From DATKDP01 sp035546335 (GTDB lineage: Bacteria > Acidobacteriota > Thermoanaerobaculia > Gp7-AA8), in contig DATKDP010000113.1 in assembly GCA_035546335.1 (NCBI GenBank), forward strand, positions 1-64,000: a stretch of 64,000 bases of DNA, in the 5' to 3' direction. Shown here piece after piece: positions 1 through 7,951 of the stretch; the stretch's first letter is position 1; each line of letters starts with the position of its first letter. The translations under genes and the position numbers were made by a program. The notes below the pieces were generated by a model. It was not told the origin of the DNA and searched no databases. It saw only the letters and a list, made by a program, of their open reading frames with translations.

Positions 1-66
1 GACGGCACGGCCGCCGAGGACTCTGGAAGCTCGAAGCCAGGCGCTGCGTGCGACTCCCAGGGGTAG

Positions 67-1419
67 TCACCTCCCCCGCTGCTTCGACAACCGCCCCTTC
101 ATTCCCTCGCGCGCACGGATCACGAGATGGACGGGTGTCCCGACGATTCCGAGCGCATCACGGAACTGATTCTCGAGATAGCGGCGGTACGAGAAGTGAA
201 GCGGCTCAGCGATGTTGGAGAAGAGAGCGATCGTCGGAGGCTGCGCCTTCACCTGTGTCGCGTAGAAGAAGCGACGAGGACGGCCTCGATGAGCCGGAGG
301 CGCATGTCCGGCGATTGCGCGCTCGAGGATCTGATTGAGCTCCGACGTTTTGAAACGGGCGCGGAAGCTCCCGGCGATCCGATCGATCGTCGAAAAGAGC
401 TTCTCCACACGCCGGCCGCTCTTCGCCGAGATGAACTCGACCGGCGCGTAGGAAAGAAACTTCAGCCTGCGCCGCACCTCGAGCTCGACCTCGCGCGCCA
501 GCGTCTCGGTCCGTTCGACGGCGTCCCATTTGTTCACGAGAATCAGCGCCGCGCGCCCCTCCTCCTCCGCATAGCCGGCAACCGTGGCGTCCTGGGCAGT
601 CACCCCTTCCGTGCCATCGATCATCACCAGCGCGATCTCGCAGCGCGCGATCGCCTTGCGCGCCGAGATCACCGCGAGCTTTTCCGCCTCGTCCGTCGTT
701 TTCCCTTTCCGCCGGATCCCCGCCGTGTCGATGATCAGGTAATCCTTCCCCCCCCGTTCGATCATCGTGTCGATCGCATCGCGCGTCGTTCCCGAGATCT
801 CCGAGACGACCGATCGCTCCTCGCCGGTGAGCCGGTTGAGCAGCGACGATTTCCCAACGTTCGGCCGCCCGATGATGGCCAGCCGGATCGACTGATCGTC
901 TTCCTCCTCGTCGTCGGTCTCCGGCACGAGCGCTTCGATGCGCTCGATCAGATCCTCCACGTCCGTTCCGTGCTCGGCGGAGATGGGAACGATCGGGTCG
1001 AGCCCAAGCTCGTAGAACTCGTGCAGATTCTCCCTCGCCGCTCGCGTATCGAGCTTGTTGACGACCAGAATCGTGCGCTCCGCACTGCTGCGGAGCTGCG
1101 TCGCGACGTCGTGATCTTCGCCCGTCGGCCCTGCCGTCCCGTCGACCACGAAGAGAATCAGATCCGCTTCGTCGATCGCCCGCTGTGCCTGCTGGCGGAT
1201 CTCGGCGGCAAATGCCGACATCGGCTCATCTCCATACTCGAGCCCCCCTGTATCGGTGAGCCGGTACTTCCGGCCGTCGTCGAGACTCACGACCTGATTC
1301 AGCCGATCGCGCGTCATTCCCGGAAGATCGTGAACGAGCGCGCGACGCCTCCCGGCAAGCCTGTTGAACAGAGTCGATTTCCCGACGTTCGGTCGCCCGA
1401 CGATGACGATATTCTTCAA
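67..1419 (-). CDS. der: Ribosome biogenesis GTPase Der (EngA)
   Basis: Essential GTPase with two tandem G domains that assists maturation of the 50S ribosomal subunit in the cytoplasm. G domain 1 has the P-loop GRPNVGKST at residues 8-16, DTGG at 56-59 and NKLD at 121-124. An acidic linker (about 168-176) leads to G domain 2, with its P-loop at 184-192, DTAG at 231-234 and NKWD near 297. A KH-like C-terminal domain follows. The length of 450 aa is normal for the family. The start codon is TTG, preceded by an AAGGA Shine-Dalgarno sequence; it is chosen because the family begins directly with the P-loop strand. Large open frames on the opposite strand are shadows. Confidence 0.97.
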   Translation of the reverse strand: MKNIVIVGRPNVGKSTLFNRLAGRRRALVHDLPGMTRDRLNQVVSLDDGRKYRLTDTGGLEYGDEPMSAFAAEIRQQAQRAIDEADLILFVVDGTAGPTGEDHDVATQLRSSAERTILVVNKLDTRAARENLHEFYELGLDPIVPISAEHGTDVEDLIERIEALVPETDDEEEDDQSIRLAIIGRPNVGKSSLLNRLTGEERSVVSEISGTTRDAIDTMIERGGKDYLIIDTAGIRRKGKTTDEAEKLAVISARKAIARCEIALVMIDGTEGVTAQDATVAGYAEEEGRAALILVNKWDAVERTETLAREVELEVRRRLKFLSYAPVEFISAKSGRRVEKLFSTIDRIAGSFRARFKTSELNQILERAIAGHAPPAHRGRPRRFFYATQVKAQPPTIALFSNIAEPLHFSYRRYLENQFRDALGIVGTPVHLVIRAREGMKGRLSKQRGR

Positions 1420-1458
1420 CGTGTCCTTTCTCGTGCCCGTCCTGGGTTACGGAAGTGG

Positions 1459-1536
1459 CCGAACTTTGTCGCGGATGCGACGCGACGGTCAGGCGATCTT
1501 GCGACGGGTCACTCCCAGCATCCGCGACAAGTTCGG
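1459..1536. repeat. Inverted repeat 1 (arms 1459-1478 and 1518-1536)
   Basis: The left arm begins CCGAACTTTGTCGCGG and the right arm is its reverse complement with one base fewer in the A/T run. The arms are about 20 nt and the loop about 39 nt. It has no T-tract, so it is not an obvious terminator. A sister repeat lies at 1616-1688. Confidence 0.7.
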
Positions 1537-1615
1537 TCTGTAGCAGATCACGAAGACGTGACCGATGGGAAGCTCGCGCGCGCGCCCGGTTCGTCGCCCG
1601 CGATTCGGGCCAGGA

Positions 1616-1688
1616 CCGAAGTTGTCCGCTTCGGCGAACCAGAGGTCACGGCATCCGTCCGTGTCTGGCCGAAGCGGACAAACTTCGG
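1616..1688. repeat. Inverted repeat 2 (arms 1616-1635 and 1668-1688)
   Basis: The right arm contains GCGGACAAACTTCGG and the left arm is its reverse complement, again differing by one base in the A run. The GCGGACAAACTTCG core recurs at about 19705-19718, so this belongs to a dispersed family. Confidence 0.7.
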
Positions 1689-1817
1689 CCACAGGCTCCG
1701 TCCCTGCGCCCGCCCTGCTGGTACAGCCCCGCCTGCCTTCCTGTCACATTTGCGTTACAATGACAGCCGGCGCCGCGGGTCAGGGATGTTTGTGTCTCGA
1801 ACCGACAGGAGGAGATG

Positions 1818-2018
1818 ATGCCAGCAGAGCTCGATCGTCCAATGCAAGGCTGCCGTCTTTGTGGAGCCACTCTACACGACTACGAGATGGATCTTCGCCT
1901 CTGTTCCGTATGCGAAGAATATGCGCAACAGCTCGGCGTGCGCAATGAAGCCCAGCTCGACCAGATCGTCACCGAGCTCCTGAGCGATCCACTCTTCAAC
2001 AAACGCCCGGAGATGTGA
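1818..2018 (+). CDS. Small zinc-ribbon-like protein
   Basis: A 66-aa protein with two CxxC pairs (C12/C15 and C29/C32) spaced like a zinc ribbon, followed by a helical acidic tail. Its function is not recognised. The second of two adjacent ATG codons is chosen as start because AGGAGG at 1807-1812 lies 5 nt upstream of it. The gene stands alone and converges on the DUF92 gene, with 25 nt between the two stop codons. It could be an accessory nucleic-acid-binding or rubredoxin-like protein, but nothing beyond the cysteines supports a role. Confidence 0.7.
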   Translation: MPAELDRPMQGCRLCGATLHDYEMDLRLCSVCEEYAQQLGVRNEAQLDQIVTELLSDPLFNKRPEM

Positions 2019-2043
2019 CGGCGAACCTGGTGCGACTCGAACG

Positions 2044-3405
2044 CTAAAGCTCACACTCCACTAGTCGCACGAGAATCACGGCGAGCATCGCTCCGGCCGC
2101 AGTGTTGATGAAGTTCATCACGCCGTTCGGGATCGGCGTCGCCCGGCGACGGTTCCAGCTTCCCAGGACGCTCTCGCTGTACGAGGCGAGGAATGCCGCC
2201 GACGCCACGATCGCGAAGAGAGCTCCCGAGCCCGTGGTCTCCTCCCCCGTTCGATTGAGAAAGAGCGCAACACCGGCTGCTGCAACGAACATCGCGGTAA
2301 CGAGTCCCGCAGCAGTCCCCTCCCACGACACTGCACCCTCCGTTCCCGGCTCGACCTTCTCGAAGGTGATGGGCAGAAAGGCGCGCCTGCCGATCCACTG
2401 CCCGATCTCCGAGCCGGTGGTGTCGGCCGTCGCCGTGGCGAGGGCCGCGATGGCCGCGATCCAGTAGAGATCCGCGATCGAAGGGGACATGGCGATGCCG
2501 ATCGCCGCGATCGCTGCGATGCCGGCATTGGAGAACGCGTGACCGAATCCGCGCCGCCCTCCCCTCTCCTGCGCGAGCCCGAGACGCTGCTTTCTCTCGT
2601 AGCCCAGACGGGTGGCCACCGTTCCGATGACGAAGAACAGCAGCAGCACCACATACAGCTCCCACCCGGCGAAGACGATGAGAATCGCTCCGAGAATCCA
2701 CCCCCCTGCGAGACCGGAGAGATCGACGCTCCGGGCCGCGTATCCGGCCAGGGCCAGCACCGTATTGAGCACGAGCCAGACGACCTCGGAGTCCCCGAAA
2801 GCGAGGGCCGGGATCTGCTCGACCGAAGTGAGAAGGACCATCGTGAAGGCGCCGGTGAGAGGAATGCTGATGTTGTCGTCGATCGCATCGGCGAGGCTCT
2901 CGACGATTCCACACACCGCGACCGTGATGGCGACGATCGTGACGCCGGAAAGGACCGTGGAGCGCGAGGAGAGAAAGAACCAGATCGGACAGGCGGTTGC
3001 GAACCCGATCAGCAGAAATGCAGCGAGGCCGCCCCACGACTTCTCTTTGTTCCAGGGGAGGGGCGCTCCCGGCAACCAGAGTCCGGCGAGCGTCGCCGAT
3101 CCGTCACCGAAGGCGAGGATCGCCCATACGGCACCCGCAATCTCCGGCCGGTCCGGAAAGGCGAGCAGAAGAACGAGGACCGCGAGCGGATAGAGGAGAA
3201 TCCCTGCGTCGTAACCGCTGGATCCTCGGGAGATCGAGCGGCCTCCGAGATGCGGAAGAGCGAAGCGGTTGAACAGCAGGGCGGCGAGGGCGAGGGCAGC
3301 GGCCTGGTACCAGATCAACCACTTCAGCAGGAGAGCGCAGAAGCCGAAGGCGATGTGGACGACTTTCCGTCGTGCTTCACGTCCCGGCTCCGCGACTCCG
3401 TCCAT
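2044..3405 (-). CDS. DUF92-family polyprenol/phytol kinase-like membrane protein
   Basis: A polytopic membrane protein of about 453 aa. The N-terminal half (motif RRKVVHIAFGF, then hydrophobic helices with FGDGSATLAG) resembles the CTP-dependent dolichol kinase/phosphatidate cytidylyltransferase fold. The C-terminal half carries the DUF92 signature (ATADTTGSEIG, followed by GAVSWEGT and a Gly-rich final helix). In plants the DUF92 protein VTE6 is a phytyl-phosphate kinase, so lipid-alcohol phosphorylation at the inner membrane is a reasonable inference. The start was moved to the internal ATG before DGVAEPGREARRKV, because the longer frame runs through the upstream promoter region. The neighbouring divergent genes are glycan-synthesis genes. 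Confidence 0.85.
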   Translation of the reverse strand: MDGVAEPGREARRKVVHIAFGFCALLLKWLIWYQAAALALAALLFNRFALPHLGGRSISRGSSGYDAGILLYPLAVLVLLLAFPDRPEIAGAVWAILAFGDGSATLAGLWLPGAPLPWNKEKSWGGLAAFLLIGFATACPIWFFLSSRSTVLSGVTIVAITVAVCGIVESLADAIDDNISIPLTGAFTMVLLTSVEQIPALAFGDSEVVWLVLNTVLALAGYAARSVDLSGLAGGWILGAILIVFAGWELYVVLLLFFVIGTVATRLGYERKQRLGLAQERGGRRGFGHAFSNAGIAAIAAIGIAMSPSIADLYWIAAIAALATATADTTGSEIGQWIGRRAFLPITFEKVEPGTEGAVSWEGTAAGLVTAMFVAAAGVALFLNRTGEETTGSGALFAIVASAAFLASYSESVLGSWNRRRATPIPNGVMNFINTAAGAMLAVILVRLVECEL

Positions 3406-3506
3406 ATGCCGCCGTAGCTTACAATATCGGTTCGGCGGGAATGTGCAGCGCTTTCCCTCCATTCAGGAGGGGCTGAGCGTTTTCAATCCCATTCTGACAG
3501 GATCCG

Positions 3507-4958
3507 ATGACCGACCGCCCGACTCTATCCGTGATCGTTCCCTGCTACAACGAGCGGGCGACCGTCGCAGAGCTTCTGCGCAGGGTGCGCGAGGTTCCCA
3601 TCGACAAGGAGATTCTGGTCGTCGATGACCGCTCGACGGATGGCTCGCGCGATGTCGTTTCTGCGCTGGCGGCGGAGTGGCCGGAGATTCGCCATCTCCT
3701 CCAGCCGGAGAATCAGGGGAAAGGGGCGGCGCTGCGCCGCGGCATCGCAGAGGCGCGGGGAGACATCGTGCTGATCCAGGATGCCGATCTGGAATACGAC
3801 CCGGGCGATTATCCGAAGCTTCTTCAACCGATCCTCGACGGCGATGCGGATGTGGTCTACGGTTCGCGGTTCGAGGGGCACCCGCGCCGGGTGATGCTCT
3901 TCTGGCACACGCTCGGAAACAAGTTTCTGACTCTCCTCTCCAACGCCACGACGAACCTCAATCTGACCGACATGGAGACCTGCTACAAGGTCTTCAGGCG
4001 CGAGGTGATCCAATCCATCCGGCTCACGTCGAACCGGTTCGGATTCGAGCCCGAAGTCACGGCCAGGGTCGCGCGCCGCGGGTACCGCATCTACGAGGTG
4101 CCGATCTCCTACCACGGACGAGATTACTGGGAAGGGAAGAAGATCAACTGGAGAGATGGCGTGAGCGCCATCTGGACGATTCTCAAGCACGGCCTCTTCC
4201 CCGACACCGACGGCGAGCCGCTGGGCTATACGACGCTCACGCGAATGTCGCGGTTGAAGCGATACAACCGATGGATCTGGGACCGTGTCGAGAAGCATGT
4301 GGGACAGCGCGTTCTCGAGGTCGGCGCGGGTGCCGGCACGATGACCCGCTTTCTCTACGGGCGCGAGCTCGTGGTTGCGAGCGACGTCGAGGCTGCCTAT
4401 CTCGACATCCTGCGCAACTCGTTCCATCGCCGGCCGGGAATCATCATCGAGCATCTCGATCTCGGCTCGCCCGACATTCACGATCTGGCACGCTATGCCT
4501 TCGATACCGTCCTCTGCCTGAACGTCCTCGAGCACATCGAAGACGATGTCGCCGCGCTGTCGAGGATGTACGAGATCCTCCAGCCCGGTGGACGGCTCAT
4601 CATCTATGTCCCTGCAGGTCAGCGGCTCTACGGCACTCTCGACGAGAACGTCGGCCATTACCGCCGCTACGACAAGGGCGATCTCGAGGAGAAGCTCCGC
4701 GCCGCCGGATTCGGGATCGACGACAGCGGCTATCAGAACCAGCTCGGACGACTCGGCTGGTACCTCAATGCCCGCGTCCTCAGGCGCAAGCACATGCCGT
4801 CGGCCCAGTCACGATTCTTCGACTATCTCGTGCCGTTTCTGCGCGCGATCGAGCCGCGATATCCGTCGTCCGGCCTCAGCCTTCTCGCCATCGGTCGCAA
4901 GCCGGCCCCGAGCGAAGTGCCGGCGACGAGCGAGCCGCTGGCGAGCGTCACCGCATGA
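3507..4958 (+). CDS. Bifunctional GT2 glycosyltransferase-methyltransferase fusion
   Basis: A 483-aa cytoplasmic protein joining two enzymes. Residues 1 to about 240 are a GT-A glycosyltransferase of the dolichyl-phosphate-mannose-synthase type, with VPCYNE, VVDDRSTDGS and the metal-binding DAD at 92-94. Residues from about 250 are a class I SAM methyltransferase, with glycine-rich EVGAGAGTM near 270 and CLNVLEHIEDD later. AGGA lies 6 nt before the ATG, and a TACAAT box lies about 80 nt upstream. The stop overlaps the start of the next gene (ATGA), so the two are translationally coupled. Probable role: building and methylating a lipid-linked or surface sugar. The acceptor is unknown. Confidence 0.93.
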   Translation: MTDRPTLSVIVPCYNERATVAELLRRVREVPIDKEILVVDDRSTDGSRDVVSALAAEWPEIRHLLQPENQGKGAALRRGIAEARGDIVLIQDADLEYDPGDYPKLLQPILDGDADVVYGSRFEGHPRRVMLFWHTLGNKFLTLLSNATTNLNLTDMETCYKVFRREVIQSIRLTSNRFGFEPEVTARVARRGYRIYEVPISYHGRDYWEGKKINWRDGVSAIWTILKHGLFPDTDGEPLGYTTLTRMSRLKRYNRWIWDRVEKHVGQRVLEVGAGAGTMTRFLYGRELVVASDVEAAYLDILRNSFHRRPGIIIEHLDLGSPDIHDLARYAFDTVLCLNVLEHIEDDVAALSRMYEILQPGGRLIIYVPAGQRLYGTLDENVGHYRRYDKGDLEEKLRAAGFGIDDSGYQNQLGRLGWYLNARVLRRKHMPSAQSRFFDYLVPFLRAIEPRYPSSGLSLLAIGRKPAPSEVPATSEPLASVTA

Positions 4959-6001
4959 ATCATCCGCCGGCCGCCGCCCTGATCCTTGCAGGTGGCGCGG
5001 GCACTCGGCTCTGGCCGCTGAGCACCGAAGACGAGCCGAAGCAGTTCCTTCGGATCTTCGACGGCGCGTCACTGCTGGAGAAGACATGGCACCGGCTCTT
5101 GAAACTGGTCCCCGCCGGCGCGATCTTCGTTTCGACGAACGAGCGATATGCGGCGATCGTCACACAGCAATTGCCCGATCTCGATCCTCGTAACGTCCTG
5201 GTCGAGCCGGCACGACGAAATACCGCGCCGGCCATCGCCACCTGCTGCGCCGAGATCGGCAAACGCCTTCCCTCCCCCGTCATCGGCGTCTTCCCCGCTG
5301 ATCACGCCATCGGCGACGAAGCGGCCTTTTGCGAGACGCTGGCGCGGGCATACGAGCTGGCACGCGATTCCAGGCACCTGCTGACCATTGGAATCCGTCC
5401 CACCGAGCCGAGCACCGGCTATGGCTATCTGGAGTTGGGAGACGAGCTCGCACCAGGCTTCATCGCCGTTCGCCGCTTCATCGAAAAGCCGGGCGAGACG
5501 ACAGCGAGGGAATTCTTCGAATCGGGCCGGTACGCCTGGAACGGCGGCATGTTCGTCTGGAATTTCGATGTCTTCTCTGCTGCGCTCCGGCTCGCGGCAC
5601 CGGAGATCGCCGATCTGACCAAGGAGATCGGCGAAGCATCGGACGCCTCCGAGAAACGACGCCTCTACGAATCGATGCCGTCGATCTCGATCGACTATGC
5701 CGTTATGGAGCGCTCGGAGAACGTCGCGTCGATCCGGGGTGATTTCGAATGGTCCGATGTCGGGAGTTGGAAGGCGGTCGCGCGCTTCGCGTCGCCGAGC
5801 CCCTCACTCCGACTCTTCGAGGAGGCGGCGAGCGGGAACTATGTCCACCTGAGCGACGATCGTCCGGTCGCCCTCATCGGCGTCGACAACCTCGCGATCG
5901 TCGATTCCTCCGAAGGCCTTCTGGTCGTCGCTCTCGATCGGGCGGAGCTGCTCGCCTCGCTGGTGAAGAGAATGGCGCAGCGAGAGCGCCCGTCATCCTG
6001 A
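4955..6001 (+). CDS. manC: Mannose-1-phosphate guanylyltransferase
   Basis: Makes GDP-mannose from GTP and mannose-1-phosphate for glycan synthesis. The nucleotidyltransferase signature GGAGTRLWPLS is at the N-terminus, followed by PFAD-like GVFPADHAI, the RRFIEKPG motif and WNGGMFVWN. The 348-aa length fits the single-domain form without a fused phosphomannose isomerase. The start overlaps the stop of the GT2-methyltransferase gene by 4 nt. GDP-mannose could be the donor for that glycosyltransferase (inference). The last codons and the stop lie inside a dispersed repeat that starts at 5992, so the natural C-terminus may have been replaced. Confidence 0.95.
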   Translation: MNHPPAAALILAGGAGTRLWPLSTEDEPKQFLRIFDGASLLEKTWHRLLKLVPAGAIFVSTNERYAAIVTQQLPDLDPRNVLVEPARRNTAPAIATCCAEIGKRLPSPVIGVFPADHAIGDEAAFCETLARAYELARDSRHLLTIGIRPTEPSTGYGYLELGDELAPGFIAVRRFIEKPGETTAREFFESGRYAWNGGMFVWNFDVFSAALRLAAPEIADLTKEIGEASDASEKRRLYESMPSISIDYAVMERSENVASIRGDFEWSDVGSWKAVARFASPSPSLRLFEEAASGNYVHLSDDRPVALIGVDNLAIVDSSEGLLVVALDRAELLASLVKRMAQRERPSS

Positions 6002-6239
6002 GCGAGGGTGGAGGAGAGGGTGTGAGTGAAGGATCTGCGTTCTTACAACAAGGCTCTTCGACCGCATCGCACAGATGCTGACTAAATTGAAATCCCGCGG
6101 CCTAGAGTGAGCCATCCGTGCCCGAGCCCGCGCCCGCGCCCGGCTTCTGTCGTTAAACTCTGAGAGCCGAATCCTCAGACTTCGGCGGCGAGAATGTAAT
6201 CGCCGATCGCAGATCCTTCGCTCGCGCTCCTCTCCGTCC
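5992..6239. repeat. Palindromic dispersed element overlapping the manC stop codon
   Basis: The left part starts GTCATCCTGAGCGAGG and continues with GTGAGTGAAGGATCTG. The right part, about 6190-6222, carries CCGATCGCAGATCCTTCG, the complementary arm. A second repeat family sits between the arms at about 6110-6183. No gene is visible in the stretch. The same arms occur at 15754-15808 and 20224-20350. Confidence 0.7.
6110..6183 (-). repeat. Dispersed repeat copy with GC-rich tail
   Basis: Read on the minus strand it runs TCTGAGGATTC, CTCTCAGAGT, then GAAGCCGGGCGCGGGC. A second copy is on the plus strand at about 27846-27925, where the GC-rich tail has expanded into a 12-nt tandem repeat. Confidence 0.6.
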
Positions 6240-7079
6240 TCAGCTCGCCCAGAAGAGCCTCTCCGCATTCTCGCTCAGAATCTTTCGTTCGACCGCTTCG
6301 CCGAGCCCCAGGCTTCGAAACGCTTCGACGTTCCGCGCCATCGACACGACACCGGGCGAGGGCCAGTCCGTTCCCCACAGCACCTTGTCGGCGATCTCGG
6401 CGAGGCGCGGCAGGTGGCGGAGGAGGGACTTCGGCGGAATCCCGGAGACATCGAGCATCACGTTCGGATGCCGTCGCGCGAGAAAGAAGGCGGTCTCTCC
6501 GTGAAGCGGGCGCCCTGCATGCGCGAGGATGATGCGAAGGGAGGGGAAATCGATGGCGACATCATCGACAGGCATCGGATCGGCGAATCGATTTCTCGCC
6601 CGCGGAAACACCGAGGTGCCGGTGTGGATCATCACGGGGATGCTCCGCCGCTCGCATTCGGCGTAGATCTCGGCGAGGCGCGGCAGATCGAAGAGGTAGG
6701 CGTTCGCCGCGAAGAGCTGGTGCGGCGGATGGATCTTGATCATCCGGATCCCGAGAGCGAGAACCCGACGCAGCTCGGCCGCGGGATCATCCTCGTGAAG
6801 TGGATTCACCGAACCGACCGGCAGAAGACGGTCGCGGTGATCGCGGGTGAAACCAGCGATCCAGTCGTTCGTCGTCCTGTCGAAGCCCATCACCTCCGGC
6901 GAGACGTAATTGATGCAGCAGGCGCGATCGATGCCGTTCGCATCGAGATGCTGCAGAAGGAGTTTCGGATCGCTCAGCAGATCGGCGACACCGCGATGGG
7001 CCTCGTCGTCCATCAGCGCGAGCGCTTCCGGCCTGAGCATCTGCCACGGTTGAACGTGGATGTGAACGTCGATGATCAC
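6240..7079 (-). CDS. Amidohydrolase-2 family metal-dependent hydrolase
   Basis: A 279-aa TIM-barrel enzyme. It has the HxH metal motif at residues 6-8 (DVHIHV), a third His in VMIHTGTSV, a fourth in ILAHAGRP and the catalytic Asp in WGTDWPSP. This order is diagnostic of the amidohydrolase_2 family, which includes decarboxylases and lactonases acting on aromatic or cyclic acids. The substrate cannot be read from sequence. It has no signal peptide, so it is cytoplasmic. It ends next to the acetyltransferase gene on the same strand (1 nt apart) and may be co-transcribed with it. Confidence 0.9.
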   Translation of the reverse strand: MIIDVHIHVQPWQMLRPEALALMDDEAHRGVADLLSDPKLLLQHLDANGIDRACCINYVSPEVMGFDRTTNDWIAGFTRDHRDRLLPVGSVNPLHEDDPAAELRRVLALGIRMIKIHPPHQLFAANAYLFDLPRLAEIYAECERRSIPVMIHTGTSVFPRARNRFADPMPVDDVAIDFPSLRIILAHAGRPLHGETAFFLARRHPNVMLDVSGIPPKSLLRHLPRLAEIADKVLWGTDWPSPGVVSMARNVEAFRSLGLGEAVERKILSENAERLFWAS

Positions 7080-7080
7080 G

Positions 7081-7530
7081 TCACGTCATGACCAGGCGCA
7101 TGCAGGCCGCCGTCGAAGGGCAGGCTCCCTGAAGCTCCGCCGATCCGAGGAGCTGGGGATGAACCTCGTCGCGATCGATCGTCTTGAAGCCGCGCTTCCG
7201 AAAGTAGCCTTCAGCATCCGTCGTCAGCAGATAGAACTCTCGCAGCCCGCGCGAGGCGAGACGATCGAGCAGCTCGCGGACCATGCGGCGGCCAAGTCCG
7301 ATTCCGCGGTAGTCGGGAGCGACGGCGATCGAGCGGATCAGCGCGACGAACTGATGCGCTTCGGCGCCCCCGCAGGCGACGATGCGATCTCCGTCGCGGG
7401 CGACCACGAAAGTCCCGAAGTGCTCCTCCACTCCCGCGACCGGGAGAGCCGCCGAGGTGAGCAGCGCGTGGACTGCATCGAGATCCTCAGGCACGGCTCC
7501 GCTGATGGACAGTTCTGAAATGCTCTTCAT
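7081..7530 (-). CDS. GNAT acetyltransferase, ArsN2-like
   Basis: A GCN5-type N-acetyltransferase of about 149 aa. The acetyl-CoA-binding motif is IAVAPDYRGIGLGRRM. The tail holds FYLLTTDAEGYFRKRGF and the terminal CPSTAACMRL, which matches the ArsN2 acetyltransferases found in arsenic-resistance clusters. A longer start at 7575 is open. The shorter one gives the usual family length and leaves a TGTAACAAT box upstream as a possible -10. Neither start has a clear ribosome-binding site. No ars operon is adjacent. Activity toward arsenical herbicides or amino acids is inferred from the family only. Confidence 0.8.
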   Translation of the reverse strand: MKSISELSISGAVPEDLDAVHALLTSAALPVAGVEEHFGTFVVARDGDRIVACGGAEAHQFVALIRSIAVAPDYRGIGLGRRMVRELLDRLASRGLREFYLLTTDAEGYFRKRGFKTIDRDEVHPQLLGSAELQGACPSTAACMRLVMT

Positions 7531-7584
7531 CAGTTGAACGGCCGCGATTGTTACACTCATGGAGAGCGATCGCAACCAGCCAGG

Positions 7585-7623
7585 GAGAAAACGAAACGGC
7601 CGCGCCTGTTTCGGCGCGGCCGT
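7585..7623 (-). terminator. Rho-independent terminator of the 80-aa gene
   Basis: A perfect 11-bp stem (ACGGCCGCGCC at 7596-7606 paired with 7613-7623) with a 6-nt loop is followed, in the minus direction, by TTTCGTTTTCT. It lies just after the 80-aa gene and before the acetyltransferase gene. Confidence 0.85.
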
Positions 7624-7647
7624 GTTGCGTGATCGAATTACCTGCGG

Positions 7648-7890
7648 TTACCGGTTCTTCCCGATGCTCTCGCCGGTTCCGCGCTCGATGTCCCCTTCGA
7701 GATCGCTGTCGAGATCGCTGTCGAGATCGGTGCTCTTCCCGCTGCGGCCGCCGGAGATGTTTCCGGTCGAGCCTTCGAACCCCTCGCTCGGACGGCGGTT
7801 GCTCTCGCTGTCCTGGTTCACATTGCGGTTCTTTTCACGGCTCTTGTCACTGGTGAGGTTGTCGTTGCGATCGTTGTCTCGGTTTCGCAT
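7648..7890 (-). CDS. Disordered, highly hydrophilic 80-aa protein
   Basis: Not a recognised family. The 80 residues are almost all D, N, R, S, G, K and E, with no hydrophobic core. There is an N/R/D-rich first third, a Gly-Ser middle and a DLDSD repeat near the end, so it should be intrinsically disordered. It is a real gene: AAGGAGGA lies 6 nt before the ATG, a strong terminator follows, and a sigma-54-type promoter sits about 45 nt upstream. Similar small charged proteins are often stress-induced, but that role is a guess. Confidence 0.75.
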   Translation of the reverse strand: MRNRDNDRNDNLTSDKSREKNRNVNQDSESNRRPSEGFEGSTGNISGGRSGKSTDLDSDLDSDLEGDIERGTGESIGKNR

Positions 7891-7935
7891 TCAAATCCTC
7901 CTTGGATTTTTTGCCTTTCCGGCATATCAAATAAG

Positions 7936-7951
7936 TGCAATCACAATGCCA
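7936..7951 (-). promoter_or_regulatory. Sigma-54 (RpoN) -24/-12 promoter
   Basis: On the minus strand the sequence is TGGCATTGTGATTGCA. It matches the RpoN consensus TGGCAC-N5-TTGCW, with the invariant GG and GC dinucleotides exactly one helical turn apart. It drives the disordered 80-aa gene, giving a leader of roughly 35 nt that contains the AAGGAGGA site. No enhancer-binding protein gene is in the window. Confidence 0.65.

Larger units (their letters stand above)
1420..1817. other. Divergent intergenic region with two inverted repeats
   Basis: About 400 nt without a convincing gene separate der from the zinc-ribbon gene. It holds two inverted repeats, annotated separately. Near the right end is a TACAAT -10-like box at 1756-1761, followed by a leader with a strong AGGAGG at 1807-1812 just before the next gene. 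Confidence 0.6.

Noticed and set aside
127..1818. Long open frame opposite der (563 codons)
   Set aside because: It is the antisense shadow of der: Arg/Asp/Leu-rich composition, no domains, and der itself has complete GTPase motifs. The same reasoning removes the long frames opposite the helicase (12062-13249), the M16 peptidase (18103-19446), PilB (32078-34159) and AbgT (48705-50303).
7536..7575. Start of the acetyltransferase gene at 7575
   Set aside because: The extra 15 residues have no family counterpart, and neither candidate has a ribosome-binding site; the shorter version gives the normal length.
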